This document shows positions 8,616 through 16,310 of a stretch of DNA of 64,000 bases, piece by piece. The translations under genes were made by a program, and so were the position numbers. Each line of letters opens with the position of its first letter. Position 1 is the first letter of the stretch. The DNA comes from DATHXC01 sp035459965. Its GTDB lineage: Bacteria; Pseudomonadota; Gammaproteobacteria; Burkholderiales; Methylophilaceae. The stretch is from positions 496,001 to 560,000 of the forward strand of contig DATHXC010000004.1 in NCBI GenBank assembly GCA_035459965.1, given 5' to 3'. The notes under the pieces were generated by a model. That model ran no database searches. It saw only the letters and a list, made by a program, of their open reading frames with translations, and was not told the origin of the DNA.

Positions 8616-9893
8616 TTACAGGCTTTGGTGAACTACCTGGCCGTTTACCAAGGTATAGCGCACTTTTCCAGCCAATTCACGGCCCAGGAATGGGCTGTTC
8701 TTGCCCTGACTTATCAACGCACTTGTTTCCACAGTCCAGTATTGTTCAGGGTCGAAAATACAGATGTCAGCATCTTCATTGAGCCCCAGATGGCCCGCTT
8801 CTATGCCCATGATACTGGCCGGGGCAGTAGTCATGCGTTCAATCGCATCTGCTAGCGCTACCTTATTTTCTGTGGCCCACTTCAATGTCAATGGCAACAG
8901 CAACTCAAGGCCCGTTGCACCGGTTGAGGCTTCGGCAAAGGGGAGTAGCTTTTCATCATCATCTACCGGAGTGTGGTCAGAACACACCGCGTCTATGGTG
9001 CCATCTTTCAGGCCAGCCATCAGCCCATCCTTGTCGCGTAGAGTTCGCACTGGCGGCTTAAGATGACATTGGGCGTCGAAGAAGCCAATGTCATGTTCTG
9101 TCAGGTGCAAATGGTTGGCTGCCACATCACAGGTCACTTGCAAGCCTTGCTGCTTGGCCTGTCTGACCATATCTACGCCTTCTGCGGTGGATAGTCTGCA
9201 TAAATGTACTTTTGCGCCGGTTTCCCTGGCGATGCGTAGTATGGTGGCAATTGCTAGGGTTTCAGCGGCACTAGGAATGCCTTTCAGGCCTAACCTCGCG
9301 GCTATTTCACCATCATGCGCTACGCCGCCTTTAGCCAGGAAAGGTTCTTCCGGCCTGAGCCACACGGTAAAGCCAAACGTAGCTGCATATTGCATGGCGC
9401 GCCAAAGTACCAGCGTATCGGTGATTGCTGTATCAGCCTGGGAAAAGCCTACGCAACCAGCTTCTGTCAGCTCGCACATTTCGGTGATCTCTTTGCCGGC
9501 CAATTGCGTGGTCAGTGCACCCAATGGATAGACATGGGTCAGATTGAGCTGCTTGGCGCGATGTTTAAGCATTTCCACCAGGCCCGGTTCGTCAAGTACT
9601 GGGTCAGTATCCGGCGGGCAGGCCAGACTGGTGATTCCTCCCGCAACTGCTGCCTGCATCTCGCTTTCAAGTGTAGCTTTGTACTCATAGCCCGGTTCGC
9701 GCAGGCGAGCTGATAAATCCACCAGGCCGGGACATACGATCAGGTTACTGGCATCAATCACCCTGTTAGCCGCAAAGCCATCGGGTGCCTGGCCTATACC
9801 GACGACTTTTCCTGCAGCGATAAAAACATCCAGTTTGGCGTCGATGCCATTTTTGGGGTCTATCAGCCTGCCGTTTTTGATGTGTTTTTTCAT
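8616..9893 (-). CDS. pyrC': non-catalytic dihydroorotase-like protein PyrC' (aspartate transcarbamoylase partner)
   Basis: A 425-residue protein with the class I dihydroorotase fold. The segment that holds the zinc-binding HxH in active enzymes reads VDLSARLREPG, so both histidines are gone. The later segments HLCRLSTAEG and VTCDVAANHLHL are also altered. In Pseudomonas, an inactive PyrC' of this kind is made from pyrBC' and is needed to assemble active aspartate transcarbamoylase dodecamers; the same role is inferred here. A true dihydroorotase should then be encoded elsewhere. The start ATG at 9893 overlaps the pyrB stop by four bases (ATGA), which indicates translational coupling; an in-frame upstream extension inside pyrB was rejected. 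Confidence 0.9.
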   Translation of the reverse strand: MKKHIKNGRLIDPKNGIDAKLDVFIAAGKVVGIGQAPDGFAANRVIDASNLIVCPGLVDLSARLREPGYEYKATLESEMQAAVAGGITSLACPPDTDPVLDEPGLVEMLKHRAKQLNLTHVYPLGALTTQLAGKEITEMCELTEAGCVGFSQADTAITDTLVLWRAMQYAATFGFTVWLRPEEPFLAKGGVAHDGEIAARLGLKGIPSAAETLAIATILRIARETGAKVHLCRLSTAEGVDMVRQAKQQGLQVTCDVAANHLHLTEHDIGFFDAQCHLKPPVRTLRDKDGLMAGLKDGTIDAVCSDHTPVDDDEKLLPFAEASTGATGLELLLPLTLKWATENKVALADAIERMTTAPASIMGIEAGHLGLNEDADICIFDPEQYWTVETSALISQGKNSPFLGRELAGKVRYTLVNGQVVHQSL

Positions 9894-10843
9894 TCTGGAT
9901 TTCCTGCGAGTATCGACATCACCGCCATTCTTACCGCAATGCCGTAAGTCACTTGTGGCAGGATGACGGATTGGCTGCCATCTGCTACTGCGGAGTCGAT
10001 CTCTACCCCACGATTCATCGGGCCGGGGTGCATGACGATGGCATCCGGCTTGGCCAGTGCCAGTTTTTCCTGGGTCAGGCCGTAGCACTTGAAGTATTCC
10101 TGCGCACTGGGCAACATGGCGCCGCTCATGCGCTCGTTCTGCAGGCGCAGCATCATGATGACATCAACATCCTTCAAGCCTTCGCGCATGTCGTGGAACA
10201 CTTGCACACCCAGCTTCTCTACATGTTCTGGTAACAATGTTTTTGGGGCGATAACCCGCACTTCCGGCACGCCTAGCGTGGTCAGTGCATGGATTTCCGA
10301 CCGGGCTACCCGGGAGTGCAACACATCACCAACCAGCGCAACTCGCAGATTCTGCATATCGGGCTTGTAGCGACGCACCGTGAATACATCCAGCAAACCT
10401 TGCGTCGGGTGGGCATGACGGCCATCACCGGCGTTAATCACATGGATGTGCGGTGCCACATGTCGCGCGATCAGGTGGGCGGCGCCAGATTGGGAGTGGC
10501 GTACCACAAACATGTCGGCATGCATCGCAGTCAGGTTATCTACCGTATCCAGGATGGTTTCACCCTTGGATTGCGATGAGGTATTGACGTTGAGGTTGAT
10601 TACATCGGCCGACAGGCGCTTGGCAGCAATCTCAAACGTGGTGCGGGTGCGGGTACTGTTCTCGAAGAAAATGTTGCACACCGTCTTGCCACGCAGCAGC
10701 GGGACCTTTTTTACCTCACGCTCAGCGACACCGACAAACGACTCGGCGGTGTCGAGAATCTGGTTAAGTATGCTTTTGGGTAAACCTTCGATGCTAAGGA
10801 GATGTTTGAGTTTTCCGTCTTTTGTTAATTGCGGATTCAGCAC
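9890..10843 (-). CDS. pyrB: aspartate carbamoyltransferase catalytic subunit
   Basis: Forms N-carbamoyl-L-aspartate from carbamoyl phosphate and aspartate in pyrimidine synthesis. It is 317 residues long. The carbamoyl-phosphate loop FFENSTRTRTTFE is near residue 59, GDGRHAHPTQGLLD near 138 and the aspartate-binding region VMHPGPMNRGVEID near 275. It begins with GTG, which shares a base with the pyrR stop (TAGTG), and its end overlaps pyrC'. The tight pyrR-pyrB-pyrC' coupling suggests stoichiometric production. No regulatory PyrI subunit is present, which fits the PyrB/PyrC' class of enzyme. Confidence 0.96.
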   Translation of the reverse strand: MLNPQLTKDGKLKHLLSIEGLPKSILNQILDTAESFVGVAEREVKKVPLLRGKTVCNIFFENSTRTRTTFEIAAKRLSADVINLNVNTSSQSKGETILDTVDNLTAMHADMFVVRHSQSGAAHLIARHVAPHIHVINAGDGRHAHPTQGLLDVFTVRRYKPDMQNLRVALVGDVLHSRVARSEIHALTTLGVPEVRVIAPKTLLPEHVEKLGVQVFHDMREGLKDVDVIMMLRLQNERMSGAMLPSAQEYFKCYGLTQEKLALAKPDAIVMHPGPMNRGVEIDSAVADGSQSVILPQVTYGIAVRMAVMSILAGNPE

Positions 10844-11346
10844 TAATTGCTCTCCTCAAGCTTAAGGTAAAAACGACCATCGTCGTGGCGTAGCAGTTGC
10901 AAGTTCTGGTTGGCTGCAACTTCCAGGTTGCAAGCAGCGATTTGGGGGGCTATTGGTAATTCGCGGCCACCACGGTGTACCAGCACAGCTAGTGTGATGC
11001 TTGCGGGGCGACCATAATCAAACAGTTCATTCATGGCAGCGCGTATGGTACGGCCGGTATAGAACACGTCATCGATCAGGATGATATGGCTATCCTGCAC
11101 ATCGAACGGGATATGCGATGGCTTGGTATCGGCATGCAGGCCGCGCTTGCTATAGTCATCGCGATAAAACGAGCTATCCAGCATGCCATGCGCCAATTCA
11201 TTACCTAGCAATGGTAGGAGGCGTTCGACGATCCATGCGCCACCGCTATGGATACCAACCAGTGCAGTACCGGGCTTGATCAGCGGTTTGATCTGCTCTG
11301 CCAGTGTCTGCAACAATATCTCGGCATCAGGTAGTTGGGTTGGCAT
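10843..11346 (-). CDS. pyrR: PyrR bifunctional regulator / uracil phosphoribosyltransferase
   Basis: A 167-residue type I phosphoribosyltransferase. The PRPP-binding loop reads ILIDDVFYTGRTIRAA near residue 90, and LVHRGGRELP near 125 is typical of PyrR. In Gram-positive bacteria PyrR binds pyr mRNA and attenuates transcription. In proteobacteria it sits before pyrB as here, but attenuation is less well established, and I see no terminator/antiterminator pair ahead of pyrB because the genes overlap. It may act mainly as a UMP-forming salvage enzyme. Its 5' end overlaps the end of ruvX by 20 bases. Confidence 0.92.
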   Translation of the reverse strand: MPTQLPDAEILLQTLAEQIKPLIKPGTALVGIHSGGAWIVERLLPLLGNELAHGMLDSSFYRDDYSKRGLHADTKPSHIPFDVQDSHIILIDDVFYTGRTIRAAMNELFDYGRPASITLAVLVHRGGRELPIAPQIAACNLEVAANQNLQLLRHDDGRFYLKLEESN

Positions 11347-11842
11347 GCGCTTCCTGACTGTTGGTTTGTTGGCTTAGGGTGTCAAAATAAGATTGTAGTA
11401 TATGTTGTGCGGCAACTTGGTCCAGCATGGGTTTCTGGCGGCGTCCGCCTATTCCCATCTCTTTCAGCGTTTGGCTTGCTTCAGCAGAGGTAAAACGTTC
11501 ATCTATCATGACGACTGGGATGCCGAAGCGGCCATCCAGCCTGCGTGCGAATTTTTTGCTAAGCTGCGTCATCGCATGCTCTTTACCATCCACCGATAAC
11601 GGCAGGCCAACAATCAAGGTGCCAGGTTGCCATTCGGCAATCAGTGCAGCGATCCTTGTAAAGCGCACATCGGTGGCTTCAGTTTCTATAGTTTCAAGCG
11701 GATGCGCGATGCCAAGCATATGCTCGCCCATCGCAACGCCTATGCGTTTTTCACCGAAATCAAAACCAAGCACGGTGCCTTGTGCAGTCAATTGCTTGGT
11801 TTTATCGTTGTTAATGGCCTGCAATTTTACGGGCTCAAGCAT
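11327..11842 (-). CDS. ruvX: RuvX/YqgF-type Holliday junction resolvase-like nuclease
   Basis: An RNase H-fold protein of the YqgF family, implicated in 16S rRNA 5' end maturation and/or Holliday-junction processing. VLGFDFGEKRIGVAMG carries the first catalytic Asp, GTLIVGLPLSVDGKEHAM lies in the middle, and VVMIDERFTSAEA gives the later acidic residues. The C terminus has a DQVAAQHILQSYFD helix. From the ATG at 11842 the protein is about 171 residues, slightly longer than usual; an ATG at 11854 is the alternative. Either start overlaps the yqgE end by 8-20 bases. The in-frame upstream region belongs to yqgE. Confidence 0.92.
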   Translation of the reverse strand: MLEPVKLQAINNDKTKQLTAQGTVLGFDFGEKRIGVAMGEHMLGIAHPLETIETEATDVRFTRIAALIAEWQPGTLIVGLPLSVDGKEHAMTQLSKKFARRLDGRFGIPVVMIDERFTSAEASQTLKEMGIGGRRQKPMLDQVAAQHILQSYFDTLSQQTNSQEAHANPTT

Positions 11843-12404
11843 GGCCAGCTTCATCAGAGAGTCTTGCAAAATCAAGCCCGAGCAGGCCCATGGCTGCATT
11901 GAGTTTGCCGCTACTGGGCGTATCAAAAATCACTGACTCACTTGCCGGCACGGTCAGCCAGGCATTTTGTCCCATTTCCTGTTCCAGTTGGCCGGGTTGC
12001 CAGCCAGCGTAACCCAGCGTCAGCAATATCTTTTGAGGGCCTGTCCCATTTGCTACTGCTTCGAGTATGTCTTTGGAGGTGGTTAGTGCAGTATCACCGG
12101 TGATGGCGATGGTCGAATCCCAGTCGCCAGGAGGCTGGTGCAGGACAAAGCCGCGTTCAGGCTGAACCGGGCCGCCAAAGTGGACTTGCTTTTCTGCGAT
12201 TGGGTTATTGCTGAGGTCTAAATTGATTTGCTCGAAGAGCGCGTTGTAAGTCATGTCTATCGGGCGGTTAATTACCAGACCGATAGCACCATCCGCATTA
12301 TGCTCGCAGATATAGGTGACTGATTTTGCAAAACGCGGGTCTGTCATTGCAGGCATGGCAATGAGAAAATGGCCGGTGAGATTGACGTTTTCCACGAAAT
12401 TCAT
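11835..12404 (-). CDS. yqgE: UPF0301 / AlgH (YqgE) family protein
   Basis: A 189-residue protein of the YqgE/AlgH family. It shows the typical start NLTGHFLIAMPAMTDPRF and the motifs GAIGLVINRP near 40 and VHFGGPVQPERGFVLH near 72. The molecular function is unknown; algH in Pseudomonas was named for an effect on alginate regulation. It heads the coupled set yqgE-ruvX-pyrR-pyrB-pyrC', an order also seen in Pseudomonas. The promoter probably lies in the 75-base gap behind ribBX. Confidence 0.93.
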   Translation of the reverse strand: MNFVENVNLTGHFLIAMPAMTDPRFAKSVTYICEHNADGAIGLVINRPIDMTYNALFEQINLDLSNNPIAEKQVHFGGPVQPERGFVLHQPPGDWDSTIAITGDTALTTSKDILEAVANGTGPQKILLTLGYAGWQPGQLEQEMGQNAWLTVPASESVIFDTPSSGKLNAAMGLLGLDFARLSDEAGHA

Positions 12405-12479
12405 TATCTCATAATTTATGTGTAAAGCTAATGCTAAAAGCAGCAGTTAAACCCACTGCAACTCCATAGAGCTTATGGA

Positions 12480-13610
12480 TCAGGTGGCTTCCAGGTAAGC
12501 AGTTACTTCCAGGCCAAAGCCCACCATGCTTGGCATCTTGCGTGGGGTTGCCATCAACTTCATTTTGCGCACACCCAGGTCCAGCAATATCTGTGAACCT
12601 ATGCCGTAATTGCGTAAATCCTGTTTCGGGCGTATGGCTTCGTCGGCATGCGCGATGCGGTTAGTTAGTTCCGCACCGTCTTCGACTCGATGTAAAAGTA
12701 CAATCACACCGCAACCAGCTTCGTTGATGGCCTGCATAGCCTTTAAGGTATTCCATGAGTGTGATGTGCTGGAAGTATCGATCAGGTCAAACACCGACAA
12801 CGGCTCATGCACGCGCACCAGCACTTCCTTATCTGCACTGATATCACCCTTGACGAGCGCCAGATGGGTTTCATTGGCAATCTTGTCAGCGTAAGCGATC
12901 AGGCGCATTTCGCCATAGGGCGTTTGTACCATGCGTTCCGTAGCACGTTCAATTAAACGCTCTGTTTCGCTGCGGTAATGAATCAGGTCGGCAATCGTGC
13001 CTATTTTTATCTTATGCTGCGCTGCAAACTCAATCAGGTCGGGCAGGCGTGCCATGCTGCCGTCATCTTTCAATATCTCGCAGATAACAGAAGCGGGTTC
13101 CAGCCCGGCCAATGCTGCCAGGTCGCAACCAGCTTCAGTATGCCCTGCACGCACCAGCACACCACCATTTTCGGCAGCTAGCGGGAAAATGTGGCCGGGG
13201 CTGACGATATCTTTTGGCACAGCATTCTTCGCGACGGCGGCCTGTATGGTACGTGAGCGGTCAGCGGCAGAAATGCCAGTGGTAACGCCGGTTGCTGCCT
13301 CAATAGACACCGTGAAGTTGGTGCGCATGCTGGAGCCGTTTTTTTCTACCATTGATGGCAGGTTGAGTTGCTCGCAGCGTGTTTCGGTGAGGGTCAGGCA
13401 AATCAGTCCGCGCCCATACCTGGCCATGAAGTTGATATGTTCAGGGGTAGAAAACTGGGCAGCAAGTACCAGGTCGCCTTCATTCTCGCGGTCCTCTTCA
13501 TCCACCAGTATCACCATGCGGCCCTGGCGTATCTCTTCGATAATTTCCAGCGTAGGGCTTACGCAGCAGTCGGTTTTGATGGATTGCAATGGGTTAATAT
13601 TTCCTGACAT
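12480..13610 (-). CDS. ribBX: 3,4-dihydroxy-2-butanone 4-phosphate synthase fused to a degenerate GTP cyclohydrolase II domain
   Basis: Riboflavin pathway enzyme, 376 residues. The N-terminal DHBP synthase domain (about 20-220) is intact: LVDEEDRENEGDL near 36 with the Mg/substrate acidic residues, and GHTEAGCDLAALAG near 155. The C-terminal half aligns to GTP cyclohydrolase II, but the zinc-cysteine segment (normally SECLTGDxxGSxRCDC) reads HEPLSVFDLIDTSSTSHSWN and has no cysteines, so cyclohydrolase activity is unlikely. Such RibB-RibX fusions occur in many proteobacteria; a separate ribA should exist elsewhere. The start overlaps the ribE stop by one base (TGATG). Confidence 0.92.
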   Translation of the reverse strand: MSGNINPLQSIKTDCCVSPTLEIIEEIRQGRMVILVDEEDRENEGDLVLAAQFSTPEHINFMARYGRGLICLTLTETRCEQLNLPSMVEKNGSSMRTNFTVSIEAATGVTTGISAADRSRTIQAAVAKNAVPKDIVSPGHIFPLAAENGGVLVRAGHTEAGCDLAALAGLEPASVICEILKDDGSMARLPDLIEFAAQHKIKIGTIADLIHYRSETERLIERATERMVQTPYGEMRLIAYADKIANETHLALVKGDISADKEVLVRVHEPLSVFDLIDTSSTSHSWNTLKAMQAINEAGCGVIVLLHRVEDGAELTNRIAHADEAIRPKQDLRNYGIGSQILLDLGVRKMKLMATPRKMPSMVGFGLEVTAYLEAT

Positions 13611-14221
13611 CAGGCTTTTTCTCCGTCGTTCTCAGATTCCCAGTGGGTGATGCGTTCAACGTAACGCGCAATCAGGTCTATCTCCAGGTTGACCCGGCTA
13701 CCAAGGCCTAATTGCTTGAGTGTGGTCATTTCCAGCGTATGGGGAATCAGGTTGACGCTGAATGTGTCCTTCTCCACAGTGTTGACGGTCAGGCTGACGC
13801 CGTCGATACAAATAGAGCCTTTTACCGCGATATAGCGCGATAGATTGTTCGGTGCACGCACGACCAGCTGCCAGCTATCGCCGACCTGCTCAAAGCGCAA
13901 AGTCTGTCCGACGCCATCCACATGGCCGCTCACCAAGTGGCCACCCAGGCGGTCGGAATAGCGCAGTGCTTTTTCCAGGTTAACCAGTTTTGGGCTATCC
14001 AGGCCGACCGTGCACGAGAACGTTTCTTTCGACACATCTGCCTCAAAATAGTCTGGCTCGAGATGTACCGCAGTCAGGCAAACGCCATTCACCGCGATGC
14101 TGTCGCCGAGTTTGACGTCCTCCATGTCGAGTTCACCGACATGTACCCTGAGTTTTGCATCGTCCCCCTTGCGGGTGACTTTTTCTATTTGGCCGATGGC
14201 CTGAATGATTCCGGTAAACAT
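13610..14221 (-). CDS. ribE: riboflavin synthase alpha chain
   Basis: Converts two 6,7-dimethyl-8-ribityllumazines to riboflavin. The 203-residue protein has two homologous lumazine-binding barrels starting MFTGIIQAIGQIE and SGHVDGVGQTLRFEQVGD near 98. The repeated motifs are DSIAVNGVCLTAVH in the first half and GSICIDGVSLTVNTVEKD in the second. The C-terminal trimerisation helix is present. It is translationally coupled to ribBX. I saw no FMN riboswitch in the roughly 100 bases upstream. Confidence 0.95.
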   Translation of the reverse strand: MFTGIIQAIGQIEKVTRKGDDAKLRVHVGELDMEDVKLGDSIAVNGVCLTAVHLEPDYFEADVSKETFSCTVGLDSPKLVNLEKALRYSDRLGGHLVSGHVDGVGQTLRFEQVGDSWQLVVRAPNNLSRYIAVKGSICIDGVSLTVNTVEKDTFSVNLIPHTLEMTTLKQLGLGSRVNLEIDLIARYVERITHWESENDGEKA

Positions 14222-14321
14222 ACTGCAATTTTAACAGATTCACTGCGCTAGCCTGACAGAAATCACGCTGAGAAATTAAGTATGATTGAATGGCTAGATT
14301 GAATCTAAGTGCAGAGGCGTG

Positions 14322-15611
14322 ATGCCAGTGCTAGAATCCGAGCCTATGTCTTTTCCAAAATCGTTACCTTTCGAACTGTTCGTCGGCCTGCGCTACACCC
14401 GCGCCAAACGCCGCAATCATTTCATCTCCTTTATTTCCCTCACCAGCATGATAGGCATCGGCTTGGGTGTTGCTGCGCTCATTGTGGTGTTGTCGGTGAT
14501 GAATGGTTTTCAGGAAGAGCTGCGTTCCCGCATTCTTGGGGTTGCCTCGCATTTACAGATCACAGGCGCCAATAGTGTGCTGGATGAATGGCCAAGTGTG
14601 GTGGCTGGCGTAAAGAATGAACCCCATGTGCAGGCGGCAGCGCCTTACATCATGGCACAGGGCATGCTCTCATACGGGCAGGCCGTGAATGGCGCCATTA
14701 TCCGTGGGGTATTGCCGACGGATGAAGATAAAGTAGCCGAGCTTGGCAGCCATATGAAAGCAGGCAAGCTAACAGATCTGCATCCTGGTGAATTCGGCAT
14801 TGTTCTTGGTGTAGAGCTGGCGCAATCCTTGGGCGTGGTGCTTGGCGACAAAGTCGTGGTAATGGCGCCCCAAGGCCAGTTCACGCCGACCGGCGTGGTG
14901 CCACGTATCAAGCAGTTCCGCCTGGTTGGTTTGTTCCAGATCGGCATGTTCGAGTATGACTCCGGCCTGGCGCTTATCCACATGGATGATGCAGCCAAGC
15001 TATACCGCATGGGTAATACGGTCTCTGGTGTGAGGCTAAAACTGGATGACTTGTTTCTTGCCCCAGAAATCGCAAGGAAAGTCGCCAATAAACTCAGCAC
15101 CACCGGTGATTTTTACGTGAGTGACTGGACCGAACAACACGCCAATTTCTTCCGTGCCGTGCAGATGGAAAAACGCGTCATGTTCATCATCTTGGCGCTG
15201 ATTGTGGCGGTCGCTGCATTCAATATCGTCTCTACGCTGGTGATGGCGGTGACTGACAAGCGCGCCGATATTGCCATCATGCGCACCTTCGGCGCCAGCC
15301 CGCGCAGCATTATGATCATCTTCATTGTGCAGGGCGCATTAATAGGGGTTATCGGTACCTTGGTAGGCGCATTTTTTGGCATCATCGTCGCGTTAAATAT
15401 CGGCACTATCGTGCCCTTTATCGAGCAGGTATTCCATGTACAGTTCCTGGCGAAAGACGTTTACTACATTAGCGACCTGCCATCGCATTTAGTATGGTCG
15501 GATGTCATCACCATCACCATCATGTCGTTTGTGTTGAGCCTGCTGGCAACGCTTTACCCAAGCTGGAAAGCGTCGAAAATGAATCCAGCGGAGGCGCTCC
15601 GTTATGACTGA
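14322..15611 (+). CDS. lolC: lipoprotein-releasing ABC transporter permease (LolC/LolE family)
   Basis: An inner-membrane permease that extracts mature outer-membrane lipoproteins and hands them to LolA. It is about 429 residues with one N-terminal membrane helix (near 35-60), a large periplasmic domain and three C-terminal helices (near 285-310, 335-365 and 390-415): the MacB/FtsX fold. The start GLRYTRAKRRNHFISFISL is diagnostic of the family. Only one permease gene precedes lolD, so this is the single-permease arrangement reported in many non-enteric proteobacteria (sometimes called LolF), not lolCDE. The ATG at 14322 has an AGAGG site; an ATG at 14346 would suit the usual N terminus. It overlaps lolD by 8 bases. 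Confidence 0.92.
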   Translation: MPVLESEPMSFPKSLPFELFVGLRYTRAKRRNHFISFISLTSMIGIGLGVAALIVVLSVMNGFQEELRSRILGVASHLQITGANSVLDEWPSVVAGVKNEPHVQAAAPYIMAQGMLSYGQAVNGAIIRGVLPTDEDKVAELGSHMKAGKLTDLHPGEFGIVLGVELAQSLGVVLGDKVVVMAPQGQFTPTGVVPRIKQFRLVGLFQIGMFEYDSGLALIHMDDAAKLYRMGNTVSGVRLKLDDLFLAPEIARKVANKLSTTGDFYVSDWTEQHANFFRAVQMEKRVMFIILALIVAVAAFNIVSTLVMAVTDKRADIAIMRTFGASPRSIMIIFIVQGALIGVIGTLVGAFFGIIVALNIGTIVPFIEQVFHVQFLAKDVYYISDLPSHLVWSDVITITIMSFVLSLLATLYPSWKASKMNPAEALRYD

Positions 15612-16299
15612 TGATTCTATGACTAACAACACAACAATTCTTGCCTGCAAGAACCTGCAAAAAACCTATGCCGGACTGGAAGTAGCCGTGCTTAACGGCA
15701 TCGATTTCGAGACCAGCGCCGGTGAGCAGGTGGCCATCGTTGGCACATCCGGCTCTGGCAAGAGCACATTGCTGCACCTGCTGGGTGGGTTGGATGCACC
15801 GACTGCTGGTGAGGTGAGCATCATGGGCCAACCGCTGGCCAAAATGAGCGAAACCAGGCGTGGCGAGTTGCGTAATCAGTCGCTGGGTTTTGTCTACCAG
15901 TTCCATCATTTATTGCCGGAATTCACTGCGCTTGAGAATGTAGCCATGCCGCTATTGATCCGCCGCACACCGCGCGAGCAGGCACTGGCAACAGCGGCAG
16001 AAACCCTCACTAAAGTCGGCCTTGCCCACAGGCTGGAGCACATGCCGGGCGAGTTATCTGGTGGTGAACGGCAACGTGCCGCCGTGGCGCGGGCATTGGT
16101 GACTAACCCGCAATGCATACTTGCCGATGAACCGACAGGCAACCTCGATCGCGTCACTGCACATGCCGTATTCGATCTCTTGCTGGAACTGAACCAGACC
16201 CAAGGTGTGAGTCTGGTCGTGGTCACCCATGACTTGGAACTGGCTGGTCGTATGCAGCGGCAATATCGCCTGCAAGATGGTTTGCTGGTTGCTAACTAA
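15604..16299 (+). CDS. lolD: lipoprotein-releasing system ATPase LolD
   Basis: A 231-residue ABC ATPase. Walker A GTSGSGKST is near 48, Q-loop FVYQFHHLLPEFTALEN near 97, signature LSGGERQRAAVARAL near 148 and Walker B CILADEPTGNLD near 170. The LolD-specific QFHHLLPEF stretch supports the assignment over a generic MacB ATPase. It overlaps lolC, so the two are coupled. lolB lies about 13 kb away on the other strand (28836-29525); lolA is not in the window. Confidence 0.95.
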   Translation: MTDDSMTNNTTILACKNLQKTYAGLEVAVLNGIDFETSAGEQVAIVGTSGSGKSTLLHLLGGLDAPTAGEVSIMGQPLAKMSETRRGELRNQSLGFVYQFHHLLPEFTALENVAMPLLIRRTPREQALATAAETLTKVGLAHRLEHMPGELSGGERQRAAVARALVTNPQCILADEPTGNLDRVTAHAVFDLLLELNQTQGVSLVVVTHDLELAGRMQRQYRLQDGLLVAN

Positions 16300-16310
16300 C
16301 GCCTGAAACT

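Noticed and set aside
9894..10088. 65-codon N-terminal extension of pyrC'
   Set aside because: It lies wholly within pyrB in another frame and does not resemble any dihydroorotase; the ATGA overlap start is far better.
14222..14321. Possible FMN riboswitch ahead of ribE
   Set aside because: The gap is only about 100 bases and I saw none of the conserved RFN-element segments.
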